Assembly: GCF_003945545.1 (NCBI RefSeq)
Contig: NZ_CP029617.1
Span: forward strand, 4,165,001-4,229,000
DNA length: 64,000 nt
Direction of reading: 5' to 3'
DNA from: Streptomyces sp. WAC 01529
GTDB taxonomy: Bacteria; Actinomycetota; Actinomycetes; Streptomycetales; Streptomycetaceae
Below are positions 1 to 9,269 of the stretch, piece by piece. Below the pieces are notes generated by a model. That model worked only from the letters and a program-made list of their open reading frames with translations. It searched no databases and was not told where the DNA came from. Numbering within the stretch: the first letter of the stretch is position 1; the number at the start of each line of letters is the position of its first letter. The position numbers and the translations under genes are program-made.

Positions 1-207
1 GGGACGCGGAGGCCGCACGGCGCGGGGAGACGGCTGTCGGGGGCGACGACCGGGCGATGGCGGTTCTTGCCGTCGGCGGGATCGGGGCCGGGGTGGTGCT
101 GTTGGGCGTCCTCGCCGGGTGGACGCTGATCGCGCGGCGGAGGGCGGCGGTCGAGACGGCGGCGCCGGGTGGCGGGCAGCGCGGGGCGGGCGGGGTGCGC
201 CCGGCCG

Positions 208-2028
<1,821 letters not shown>

Positions 2029-2074
2029 GGTCGCGCTCCGCTCCCCTTCCGGGCCGCGTGGCGGCCCGGTCGAC

Positions 2075-2141
2075 GGATCAGCTCCAGATCAGCCCGGATC
2101 AGCCCCCGGACCAGCCCGGATCAGCCCGGGATCAGCTCTGG
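2075..2141. repeat. Irregular GGATCAGCC tandem repeats starting at the XRE stop codon
   Basis: Five or six copies of a GATCAGC(C) unit, spaced 10-12 bases, lie between the kinase start and the XRE stop. The XRE stop (2132-2134) is inside the right-most copy, and on the minus strand each unit reads GCTGATC, so the TGA is repeated. See the finding on stop-codon repeats. Confidence 0.7.
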
Positions 2142-2680
2142 TGCGCCTCGTAGTGGGCGACCGCGTCCGCGGTGCGCCCGGCGCCGTACACCCGGAGGAA
2201 CTCTGCCAGCTCCGGATGGGTGGGGGCGAGGGAGTCGGCGGCGTCGATGATGTCGCCGGCGGCCGCGACGGAGCGCAGCAGCGACTGGATCTCGCGCACC
2301 ACGCGCTTGACCGTGGGCGCGCCCGAAGTGGTCGCCGTCTGCGAGGTGTTGGTGAGGACGGAGCCGCCCTGGGACTTCTTGATCTCGTCCATGCGGTCGG
2401 TCGCCTCGGCGGCGCTGACGCTGCCGTCCGCGACCTGGCCCGCCAGTTCCTGGAGGAGCTGGACGCGCTGGACCACCGCGGGGTTGCCGATCTTGGCGCG
2501 CTGACCGCTCATCAGCTGGGACAGCATGGGCGCGGAGAGACCGAGGACTCCGGCGAGGCGCGCCTGGTTCAGGCCCAGGTCATCGATGAGGCGACGGAAG
2601 AGCGCCCCCAGCGGCTCCCCGTACCAGTTCCGCTGGAGCTCTCGTGCTCTCGCGGTGGTGTCCTGCTGTGCGGCGTCCAT
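2132..2680 (-). CDS. XRE-type helix-turn-helix DNA-binding protein
   Basis: 182 aa. A helix-turn-helix of the XRE/Cro type lies at about residues 28-60 (LNQARLAGVLGLSAPMLSQL), followed by a helical region with a basic stretch (TVKRVVREIQSLLRSV) that may oligomerise. No membrane segment. The gene precedes the Pro-rich kinase on the same strand with a 103-base gap, and the pair is found together in Streptomyces from memory. A perfect 9-bp inverted repeat at 2710-2731, 30 bases upstream of the start, may be an autoregulatory operator. It is probably a transcriptional regulator, possibly phosphorylated by the neighbouring kinase; that link is inference only. Confidence 0.85.
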   Translation of the reverse strand: MDAAQQDTTARARELQRNWYGEPLGALFRRLIDDLGLNQARLAGVLGLSAPMLSQLMSGQRAKIGNPAVVQRVQLLQELAGQVADGSVSAAEATDRMDEIKKSQGGSVLTNTSQTATTSGAPTVKRVVREIQSLLRSVAAAGDIIDAADSLAPTHPELAEFLRVYGAGRTADAVAHYEAHQS

Positions 2681-2709
2681 TGCGTCTCCCCATCGCTTCC
2701 CCTAAGACC

Positions 2710-2731
2710 GTGGTTCGCTGCCGCGAACCAC
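2710..2731. promoter_or_regulatory. Inverted repeat upstream of the XRE gene (possible operator)
   Basis: GTGGTTCGC, four bases (TGCC), then GCGAACCAC: perfect 9-bp arms. It lies 30 bases before the XRE ATG on the minus strand and upstream of the tRNA-Ala promoter. No T-run follows, so an operator fits better than a terminator. Confidence 0.45.
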
Positions 2732-2779
2732 GTCGTGCATCTTACGGAGCGTGGTCGTCGACCGGGACCCCCAATCCTT

Positions 2780-2810
2780 TTGCGGGATCCGGGGGGAGAC
2801 CCGGTACTCT
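2780..2810 (+). promoter_or_regulatory. Candidate promoter of tRNA-Ala
   Basis: TTGCGG (2780-2785) and TACTCT (2805-2810), separated by 19 bases and ending about 52 bases before the tRNA. It resembles a vegetative sigma (HrdB) promoter with a long spacer. Read by eye, not scored. Confidence 0.35.
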
Positions 2811-2862
2811 GGTCTGCGACGCGCGCCGGGAGGTGATTCCTCCGGTCCGGCGCATCGTTCTC

Positions 2863-2935
2863 GGGGCCTTAGCTCAGTTGGTAGAGCGCTGTCTTTGCAT
2901 GGCAGATGTCAGGGGTTCGACTCCCCTAGGCTCCA
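2863..2935 (+). tRNA. tRNA-Ala (anticodon TGC)
   Basis: 73 nt. The acceptor arms GGGGCCT and AGGCTCC pair with one G-U. The D arm contains AGCTCAGTTGGTAGAGC. The anticodon stem CTGTC/GGCAG encloses loop TTTGCAT with anticodon TGC at 2896-2898. The T arm is AGGGGTTCGACTCCCCT. The 3' CCA is not encoded (the gene ends A then CAT). Confidence 0.97.
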
Positions 2936-2953
2936 CATCGGCTTCACAGCCCA

Positions 2954-2995
2954 AGAGCCCCCCTGACCTGCGGAAACGCGGGTCAGGGGGGCTCT
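2954..2995. terminator. Bidirectional terminator between tRNA-Ala and the MFS gene
   Basis: 15-bp perfect stem (2954-2968 with 2981-2995, beginning AGAGCCCCCC) and a 12-base loop. It lies 18 bases after the tRNA and 28 bases beyond the stop of the leftward MFS gene, so it can serve both. No strong T-run, as is usual in Streptomyces. Confidence 0.8.
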
Positions 2996-3023
2996 GCGCG
3001 TGCATGGCTTCAGTACCGGGCGT

Positions 3024-4220
3024 TCATGGCTTCAGCACCGGCCCCGGTCGGCGCCGGAGCAGGTAGACGCCCGCGGTCGACACCAGAAGCGTCATGCAGG
3101 CGATGAACACAAGCCCGGCGCCCTCCAGGCCCATCGGCCCCGCCAGGAGTCCGACGCCGATCACCGGCACCGAGATGCCCGCGTAGGCCACCACGAACAG
3201 TGCCGAGATCACCGCCGCCCGCTGGTTCGCCTCGGACGCCGCGGCCACCGCGGCGAGCGAGCCGCGGAACGCCAGCCCGTGCCCGACGCCGCCGACGAGC
3301 GCGCTCAGCACCACCAGCGGCAGCAGATCCCACCACAGCGCGCCCGCCAGCAGGGCGAGACCGCCGAGGAGCGCGGCGCAGCCCAGCGGCAGTGAACGGC
3401 CCAAGCCGAACCGCCCGACGGCCAGTTGGCCGGCGGTCGAGGCGAAGAAGGCCAGCGCGACGATCAGCCCGCTCACCGCGTGGTTGCGCACGTCCAAGGA
3501 GTGGGCGAGGAAGGACGGGCTGACCGACGTGAAGACGCCGAACAGGGCGAACCCCACGAAGGTCGCGGCCGCCGCCGGGCCGAAGACCGTCCGCACCCGC
3601 GGGGGCAGCCCGGGCCGCTGCGGCCGGACGGTACTGAGCGGCCGCCGCTCCCGCACGGTCTCCGGGAGCCGCAGCAGAACGGCGGCCGAGCACGCCACGA
3701 GGGCGAGATGGACGGCGAACGGCAGGTACAGCGGCCCGTCGGCGTACTGCGCGAGCACCCCGGCGAGCAGCGGCCCGCACCCGAGCCCGCCCATGTTGGC
3801 GGCGGTCGCGAGGAAGGTGGCCCGCGAGGTCCCGCCCTGCGGTGCCAGTTCCATGACGTACGCGGTGGCGGCCCCGGTGAACAGGCCGGCGGACAGCCCG
3901 GACAGCAGTCGGCCCACGTACAGCCAGCCCAGCGTGGTGGCGAAGAGGAAGCAGACGGCGCTCGCCGTCGCGGCCCCCAGGCCCCACAGCAGGACCGGGC
4001 GCCTGCCCACGGCGTCCGAGGCGTTGCCCGCAAGGAGCAGGACTCCGATGACGCCGACCGCGTAGACGGCGTACACGACGGTGACCGTGAGTTCGGAGAA
4101 GCCGAACTTCTCCTGGTAGAGGCCGTAGAGGGGAGTCGGCAGCGTCGTGCCGGCCATGCATACGGCGAACACCGCCCCGCCGAGCAGGCACGGGCGCCAG
4201 CCTCGAAGATCACCGTCCAT
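3024..4220 (-). CDS. MFS transporter (drug-efflux type)
   Basis: 398 aa with about twelve hydrophobic segments. The MFS signature in the loop between helices 2 and 3 is GNASDAVGRRPVL (G-x3-D-x2-GRR). The N-terminal half has MAGTTLPTPLY in helix 1, typical of proton-driven drug exporters. I chose the ATG at 4218-4220 because GGAG stands four bases upstream; the frame is open further upstream, but that stretch is occupied by a small ORF in another frame. The start overlaps the stop of that ORF by 11 bases, so translation is likely coupled. Substrate cannot be told. The gene ends near the tRNA-Ala terminator. Confidence 0.88.
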   Translation of the reverse strand: MDGDLRGWRPCLLGGAVFAVCMAGTTLPTPLYGLYQEKFGFSELTVTVVYAVYAVGVIGVLLLAGNASDAVGRRPVLLWGLGAATASAVCFLFATTLGWLYVGRLLSGLSAGLFTGAATAYVMELAPQGGTSRATFLATAANMGGLGCGPLLAGVLAQYADGPLYLPFAVHLALVACSAAVLLRLPETVRERRPLSTVRPQRPGLPPRVRTVFGPAAAATFVGFALFGVFTSVSPSFLAHSLDVRNHAVSGLIVALAFFASTAGQLAVGRFGLGRSLPLGCAALLGGLALLAGALWWDLLPLVVLSALVGGVGHGLAFRGSLAAVAAASEANQRAAVISALFVVAYAGISVPVIGVGLLAGPMGLEGAGLVFIACMTLLVSTAGVYLLRRRPGPVLKP

Positions 4221-4353
4221 ACCGCTCCGGTCCGCCGGAGGCTGCCTCGACCAGGCCGTCCAGCCAGGCCTGGTGGCCTTTGAGTACGCGGCCATCGGGC
4301 AGGTCCTCGACCAGCCAGGCGTGCAGTACGTCCAGCGCGTTCTGCGTGGTCAT
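4210..4353 (-). CDS. Small ORF (47 aa) translationally coupled to the MFS gene
   Basis: It encodes MTTQNALDVLHAWLVEDLPD and continues with GRVLKGHQAWLDGLVEAASG to a TGA at 4210-4212. Codon third positions are G/C biased as in neighbouring genes, and the peptide is amphipathic with no membrane segment. Two further in-frame ATGs lie upstream (ending at 4365 and 4371), so the start is uncertain; GGTGAG upstream of 4353 is a weak ribosome site. Its stop overlaps the MFS start by 11 bases, which argues for a real translated leader or small protein. No function recognised. Confidence 0.6.
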   Translation of the reverse strand: MTTQNALDVLHAWLVEDLPDGRVLKGHQAWLDGLVEAASGGPERYGR

Positions 4354-4451
4354 GCGCTCACCCATACCCATATCCGTACCCGCACCCGGGAGGGTCGTAT
4401 CGGGGTGTTGTCACACAAAAGAGGCGCTCGGTGCCGTCCGGGACGTTCCGG

Positions 4452-6863
4452 TCACTCCGCGAGGATCGTCGCGATGGCCTCGTGGGCCAGCGCCTCGGCG
4501 TACTGGTTGCCCAGGCGCGGGGCCAGTTCCAGGGTCTGGCGGTGCAGGCGCAGGGCCTCTTCGGGCAGGCCCGCGAGGCGGCAGGTCTCGGCGTAGCCGT
4601 AGAGGAAGTGGATCTTCCAGTGTTCCTCGAACACCTCGTCGAGCAGGGCGAAGGCCTCCCGGTGGCTGGCCAGTGCCTCCTCGTACCGGCCCATCCGACG
4701 CAGCGCGACGCCCCGGCAGTTGAGGCACCAGGCCTGGTTGTGCAGGTGCCCGTCCTCGCGGGCCAGCTCCAGGGCGCGGCACAGGTGTTCCGCCGCCTCG
4801 TCGGGGGCGTCGGGGGCGAGGGCCACGCCGAGGGTGAGGCGCGCCGTCAGGGCGGGTGGCCACGCCGGGTCGGTGTGGGGGGTGTCGAGCACCGCGCGGG
4901 CCCGTCGCGCGGCCTCCTCGCCGTGGCCCAGTTGCAGCATCGCCCAGGCCTCCGACGCGGCCGCGTGGGCCGCGCCCGTCGGGCTGCCGGACTTCTCGTA
5001 CAGCTCCCCCGCGAGCCGGAAGAGCGCGAGCGGTTCCTCCACGTGTCCCGCGTCCCAGCTCAGATAGCCGCGGCGCAGGGCCAGTTCGGCTTCGGCACGG
5101 GTGTCGCCCGCCTGTGTATCGCCTGCCCGTGTGTCGCCCGCCCGGGACAACTGGAGCCCGGCCGCCTCGTACGCGGCGGCGGCCTCCGCCACCCGGCCCG
5201 CGTTGTAGCGCGCGAAGCCCAGGTCGCTGTGGGCCTCCGCCAGTTGGAGCGGATCGCCCAGGCGTTCGGCGGCGGCGAGGGAGCGCTCGAAGAGGACGTT
5301 GAGGTGGGTCGTGCCGCAGCGTCGGGCGAAGTACGCGCGCAGGAAGCGAGGCAGCTCGCAGACGTGCGCGTCGGCCCCGATGGCGGCCGCCGTCTCGAAG
5401 GCGGCCAGCAGGTTTCCGTACTCCGCGACCAGCCAGGCGAAGGCCGCGTTCCGGTCGGCGAACCGCGGCAGCTCGGCCGGCGGGCGGCCCGCGGCGGGTG
5501 GCCGGCCGGACGACAGGAACGGCATCGCGGCGTCGGCTGCGGCCGCCGCGTGCACGTAGTAGTCGAGCACCCGGCCCAGCGCCCGCTCCCGCTCCGCCGC
5601 CGGATCCTGCTCCGCCGCGGCCCGGCGCGCGTGCTGGTGCACCAGGTCGTGCAGCCGGTACTGGTCCACCGCGGGCTGCTGGACCAGGTGTGCGTCGAGC
5701 AGGTCCTCCAGCATCGTGCGGGCGCTGCGCAGCGGCACATCGGCCAGCGCCGCGACCACGTACTCGTCGAAGGTCGCCCCGGGCAGCAGGCCAAGGAGAC
5801 GGAACAGGCGCGCCTGCGTCCGGTTCAGCTGCCGGACCGACATGGCGAACGCCGTGTCGAACTCGTCCGCGCCCTCCGCCAGCCGTTCGACGAGGATGCC
5901 CACGGTCCAGCCCGGCCGGTGCCGCAGCCGTGCCGCCGCCAGCCGCAGGGCGAGCGGCAGGTGTCCGCACAGGCGCAGCACCTCGGCGGCGGACTCCGGG
6001 TCGCGGGCCAGCCTGCCGTCGGCGCCGCCGGTGTCACCGCTGGCGCGGGCCAGCAGCTCCGCGCTCTCCCGGGGACTCAGCACGTCGAGTGAGACCGGGG
6101 GCACCTCGTCCAGCTCCAGGAGCCGGTTGCGGCTGGTGATCAGGGCGACCGAGGGGCCCGCGCCGGGCAGCAGCGGGCGGACCTGTTCGGCGTCGGCGGC
6201 GTTGTCGAGGACCACGACGACCCGGCGCCGGGCAAGCTCCGACCGCCAGCAGGCCGCCAGCTGTTCGATGCCCTCCTGCGGGACCCGCTCGGAGGGGACG
6301 TCGAGCGCGGAGAGCAGCATCCGCAGCGCTGAGTCGGGGTCGAGCGGCGGCCGGCCTTCGGTGAAGCCGTGCAGGTCCACATAGAGCTGGGCGTCCGGGA
6401 AGTCGGCGGCGAGCCGGTGCGCGGCGTGCACCGCCAGCGCGGTCTTGCCGACGCCCGCCATGCCGTCGACGGAGACCGCCCGGTGGCTGTCGAGCGCGGC
6501 GAACACGGCGGCGAGCCGCTCCTCGCGCCCGGTGAAGTCCGGCACGTCACGCGGCAGGTCGTTGCGGGGCACCGGCCGCATCTGGCGGGTGCTCTTCGGG
6601 GGCGCGGGCAAGGGGGTCGAGGTCCGTTCCCACAGGGGGCGCAGCGGGCGGGGGTCGCGTTTGACGAGGCGGCAGAGGGCGACCACCGCGGGCCAGGGCG
6701 GGACGGTCTGCCCGTTGAGGTAGCGCGACAGTGAGGAGGAGCTGAGGCCGGTGTCCCTGGCGAGGGCCCGTACGCCGAGGCCGGAAAGCTCCTGGAGCAG
6801 GCGCAGCCGGGCGGCCAGCTCGCTCTGGGGGTCGCCCTTCGCCGTGTGCTCGTACGCGTCCAT
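4452..6863 (-). CDS. XRE / NB-ARC / TPR regulatory ATPase (AfsR-like STAND protein)
   Basis: 803 aa. Domain order: XRE helix-turn-helix at residues 15-60 (ALARDTGLSSSSLSRYLNG), linker, then an NB-ARC type nucleotide-binding module with Walker A GMAGVGKTAL (134-143), Walker B VVVVLDNAAD near 212-223, and a sensor-like ITSRNR; a winged-helix region with RLHDLVHQHARR; then TPR repeats from about 470 to the end. This is the STAND architecture of AfsR/SARP-associated regulators but with an XRE rather than an OmpR-type domain. It probably senses a ligand through the TPR region and binds DNA when ATP-bound. It is monocistronic, with its start at 6863. A short in-frame 15-bp triplication (GDTRA, GDTQA, GDTRA) lies in the TPR part. 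Target genes unknown. Confidence 0.85.
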   Translation of the reverse strand: MDAYEHTAKGDPQSELAARLRLLQELSGLGVRALARDTGLSSSSLSRYLNGQTVPPWPAVVALCRLVKRDPRPLRPLWERTSTPLPAPPKSTRQMRPVPRNDLPRDVPDFTGREERLAAVFAALDSHRAVSVDGMAGVGKTALAVHAAHRLAADFPDAQLYVDLHGFTEGRPPLDPDSALRMLLSALDVPSERVPQEGIEQLAACWRSELARRRVVVVLDNAADAEQVRPLLPGAGPSVALITSRNRLLELDEVPPVSLDVLSPRESAELLARASGDTGGADGRLARDPESAAEVLRLCGHLPLALRLAAARLRHRPGWTVGILVERLAEGADEFDTAFAMSVRQLNRTQARLFRLLGLLPGATFDEYVVAALADVPLRSARTMLEDLLDAHLVQQPAVDQYRLHDLVHQHARRAAAEQDPAAERERALGRVLDYYVHAAAAADAAMPFLSSGRPPAAGRPPAELPRFADRNAAFAWLVAEYGNLLAAFETAAAIGADAHVCELPRFLRAYFARRCGTTHLNVLFERSLAAAERLGDPLQLAEAHSDLGFARYNAGRVAEAAAAYEAAGLQLSRAGDTRAGDTQAGDTRAEAELALRRGYLSWDAGHVEEPLALFRLAGELYEKSGSPTGAAHAAASEAWAMLQLGHGEEAARRARAVLDTPHTDPAWPPALTARLTLGVALAPDAPDEAAEHLCRALELAREDGHLHNQAWCLNCRGVALRRMGRYEEALASHREAFALLDEVFEEHWKIHFLYGYAETCRLAGLPEEALRLHRQTLELAPRLGNQYAEALAHEAIATILAE
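5104..5150. repeat. 15-bp in-frame triplication within the TPR region
   Basis: Three copies of a GTGTCGCCCGCC-like 15-mer, giving the peptide repeat AGDTR-AGDTQ-AGDTR on the minus strand. Likely recent slippage within a TPR linker. Confidence 0.7.
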
Positions 6864-7049
6864 CGTTCCCCCGCCTCGTCGGCTCCCCGTGCCCTGCGTC
6901 CCCGTCCCGCCCCGGCCGAAGTCTCCCGACCCAAGTCGCCGCTGGTCAAGGCCTGTTCAGCTGTCCCACGGTGTCCCAGCGCCGTGGTCCTGCCCGGCGG
7001 GGGCGGCTGTCATGGAGTCACACCCCGAGAGAACGAGGAGAAACCCCAG

Positions 7050-7505
7050 ATGCAGTCCCGTATGAAGAACCCCGCCGTCGTCCTTTCCGACGCGATGCAG
7101 CCCATCCAGCAGCTCCTCAAGGCCGCGCAGGCAGGGGGCGTCGACGGTCAGACGCTGGAGCTGGTGCACCTGCGGGTCAGCCAGATCAACGGTTGCAGCT
7201 CCTGCGTCGACGGCGGTGCCAAGACCGCCCGTAAGGCCGGAGTGAGCGACGAGCGGCTCGCCGCGGTCGTCGCCTGGCGCGAGGCCCCGTACTTCACCGA
7301 GGAGGAGCGGGCGGCTCTCGCCCTTGCCGAGGCCGCGACGCGGCTCGCCGACCGTCCCGACCCGGTGAACGACGAGGTCTGGGACACGGCCGCCACCTAC
7401 TTCGACGAGAAGCAGCTGGCCGCGCTCGTCCTGATGATCGGCGTCACCAACCTGTTCAACCGGCTCAACGCCACGACCCGCCAGATCGCCGGCGCCTGGG
7501 GCTGA
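7050..7505 (+). CDS. AhpD/carboxymuconolactone decarboxylase-family protein
   Basis: 151 aa, the usual size for single-domain members. The redox motif is Cys49-Ser-Ser-Cys52 in QINGCSSCVDGG. In alkylhydroperoxidase AhpD the second Cys is followed four residues on by a proton-relay His; here position 56 is Gly, so peroxidase chemistry by the classical route is doubtful. The C-terminal MIGVTNLFNRLNATT matches the family. ATG at 7050 is chosen because GAGGAG lies nine bases upstream. It stands alone, and its terminator at 7603 follows a parS site. Likely a redox or thiol-peroxidase-like protein in the cytosol. Confidence 0.85.
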   Translation: MQSRMKNPAVVLSDAMQPIQQLLKAAQAGGVDGQTLELVHLRVSQINGCSSCVDGGAKTARKAGVSDERLAAVVAWREAPYFTEEERAALALAEAATRLADRPDPVNDEVWDTAATYFDEKQLAALVLMIGVTNLFNRLNATTRQIAGAWG

Positions 7506-7584
7506 CGGACACCGGCCCGGGACGACCCAGCAGAGGGGCACGCTCTGAGGGGGCGGCGGGCCGAGACAGGAAGAGCGCGGGCGC

Positions 7585-7600
7585 TGTTTCACGTGAAACA
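7585..7600. other. parS site (ParB-binding palindrome), perfect
   Basis: TGTTTCACGTGAAACA is a perfect 16-bp palindrome containing the 14-bp Streptomyces parS consensus GTTTCACGTGAAAC. It is intergenic, between the AhpD-like gene and the shared terminator. ParB loaded here would spread and recruit SMC near the origin. Confidence 0.93.
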
Positions 7601-7602
7601 TC

Positions 7603-7635
7603 GAGGGGCGGGAGGCCACTGGCCTCCCGCCCCTC
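7603..7635. terminator. Bidirectional terminator (AhpD-like gene / DUF5324 gene)
   Basis: 15-bp perfect stem GAGGGGCGGGAGGCC with loop ACT and its complement; it lies between two convergent genes. Confidence 0.85.
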
Positions 7636-7653
7636 AACGCTGCGTGGCGTGCG

Positions 7654-8355
7654 TCAGCTCCGCTTGTCCCGGTCCGCCGCCTCCGCCTCGGCCTGCTTGG
7701 CCTGGACCTCGGGGTCGAGGGCCGCCTGGTCACTGCCGTCGACCGAGGTCAGCGGCGTGGTGTCCGGGACCTCGGTGGCCGCGGGCGGCTCGACGAGCCA
7801 GTCGGGGTTGGCCTGCTTGTCCCACCACTTCCAGGCGGCGAAGGCACCACCGGCGAGGATGCCGACGACGGCGAGCCTCTTGGCGATGCGGCCGTTCCTG
7901 GCCCGGCGCTCGTGCTTGCGGATCAGGCGCTGGACCTCCTTCACGGAGACCTGGCCGCGGAGCGCGGCGAGGGCGGCGGTGCTGCGGGCAGCGGCCTCCT
8001 CGCGGACGGGCTGGGCGGCGGCCACCGCGGACTCGATGCGGGGCTTTGAGTAGTCGGCGGCCTGGCGGGCGGCCTTGCGGGTGCGGATGGCCGCCTCGTG
8101 CGCCGCGTGGTCGACCTTCGGCGGCACATGCGTACGCGCCTGCTCGACGCGGGGGGCGACATGGGCGCCGTACTGGACACGGGCCTGTTCGGCCGCCTGT
8201 GACACCTTGGGTGCCAGCCGTGCACGCGCCTCCTGGGCGTAATGCGCGGCTCGGTCCTTGGCCGTGTCGGCGTATGGCGCCACCGCGTCCGCGGCGTGCC
8301 GCACGCTGTCCTTGGCCGAGCCGGTCGCGGCGCGCACGCTGTCGATGCGGGTCAC
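7654..8355 (-). CDS. DUF5324 family protein
   Basis: 233 aa. The N-terminal VTRIDSVRAATGSAKDSVRH and the long Ala/Arg/Glu-rich helical region (residues 10-150) mark the actinobacterial DUF5324 family. A single hydrophobic helix near 165-185 (LAVVGILAGGAFAAWKWW) is followed by an acidic tail. The helical part with repeated Ala-Arg-Gln resembles apolipoprotein-like or membrane-surface-binding helices. The GTG at 8353-8355 is chosen because GAGGAGGAGG lies about six bases upstream; the extra upstream codons include typical intergenic bases. Function is unknown; being near crgA and the cell-wall block suggests an envelope role, by inference. Confidence 0.85.
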   Translation of the reverse strand: MTRIDSVRAATGSAKDSVRHAADAVAPYADTAKDRAAHYAQEARARLAPKVSQAAEQARVQYGAHVAPRVEQARTHVPPKVDHAAHEAAIRTRKAARQAADYSKPRIESAVAAAQPVREEAAARSTAALAALRGQVSVKEVQRLIRKHERRARNGRIAKRLAVVGILAGGAFAAWKWWDKQANPDWLVEPPAATEVPDTTPLTSVDGSDQAALDPEVQAKQAEAEAADRDKRS

Positions 8356-8609
8356 GTGATCCTCCTCCTCGGTGGCGTATACGTATGTCACCTTTCCACC
8401 CTTTGAAAGATCATGCCTTCTGAATGGCACTCAGGCACGAGAGGGTGGGCATCCGGGTCAAGGGCGCCGACTCCGGCTGAACGGTGCGATAGGCGCTCTT
8501 CGCCGACAATGCCACGGATCCCCCCGGCGCGCGCCCACTCGGTGGCTACTCGTCGCAATCCGGTCCGTGCGAGGATCGGGGTGTCACAGAAGACAACGGA
8601 AGGCAGATC

Positions 8610-9143
8610 GTGGCTGAGCAGCTTTACGCCACCCTGAAGACCAACCAGGGCGACATCGTGGTCCGGCTCCTGCCGAACCACGCGCCCAAGACGGTCAAGA
8701 ACTTTGTCGAGCTCGCTCAGGGCGAGCGCGAGTGGGTCCACCCCGCGACCGGACAGAAGACCACGGACCGCCTGTACGACGGCACGGTCTTCCACCGCGT
8801 GATCCAGGGCTTCATGATCCAGGGCGGCGACCCGCTGGGCAACGGCACCGGTGGCCCGGGTTACGAGTTCGGGGACGAGTTCCACCCGGACCTCTCCTTC
8901 AACAAGCCCTACCTGCTGGCGATGGCCAACGCCGGCCCGGGCACGAACGGCTCGCAGTTCTTCGTGACTGTGTCGCCGACCGCGTGGCTGACGGGCAAGC
9001 ACACCATCTTCGGTGAGGTCGACGACCCGGCCAGCCAGAAGGTCGTGGACGCCATCGCGACGACCCAGACCAACCCGCGCACCGACCGCCCGGTGAGCGA
9101 TGTGGTCATCGAGTCCGTGGTCATCGAGACCCGCGACGCCTGA
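8610..9143 (+). CDS. Cyclophilin-type peptidyl-prolyl cis-trans isomerase
   Basis: 177 aa, single cyclophilin domain with no signal peptide, hence cytosolic. Landmarks: FHRVIQGFMIQGGDP carries the catalytic Arg in FHR, then NGTGGPGYEFGDEF, MANAGPGTNGSQFFV and WLTGKHTIFGEV, all cyclophilin core motifs. It catalyses proline isomerisation during folding. GTG start at 8610 with GGAAGG nine bases before. A hairpin terminator at 9181-9213 follows, separating it from the rhomboid gene. Confidence 0.96.
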   Translation: MAEQLYATLKTNQGDIVVRLLPNHAPKTVKNFVELAQGEREWVHPATGQKTTDRLYDGTVFHRVIQGFMIQGGDPLGNGTGGPGYEFGDEFHPDLSFNKPYLLAMANAGPGTNGSQFFVTVSPTAWLTGKHTIFGEVDDPASQKVVDAIATTQTNPRTDRPVSDVVIESVVIETRDA

Positions 9144-9180
9144 TCAGCGCGTACCCGCGCGTAGCGCGAGGGAACCGAAC

Positions 9181-9213
9181 CGCCCCGCCCATCCGTAAAG
9201 GAAGGGCGGGGCG
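9181..9213 (+). terminator. Hairpin terminator after the cyclophilin gene
   Basis: Stem CGCCCCGCCC with GGGCGGGGCG and a 13-base A-rich loop, 37 bases after the stop codon. Confidence 0.7.
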
Positions 9214-9269
9214 GCGCGTTGCCGTGTCGTGCCGTCACAGTGCCTTCGTACGGAGATTGAGGGGACCCC

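Noticed and set aside
4431..6092. Long open frame of 553 codons on the plus strand opposite the NB-ARC gene
   Set aside because: It is antisense to a gene with clear domains; its codons lack normal third-position bias and the peptide is Arg/Gly/Gln-rich with no domain.
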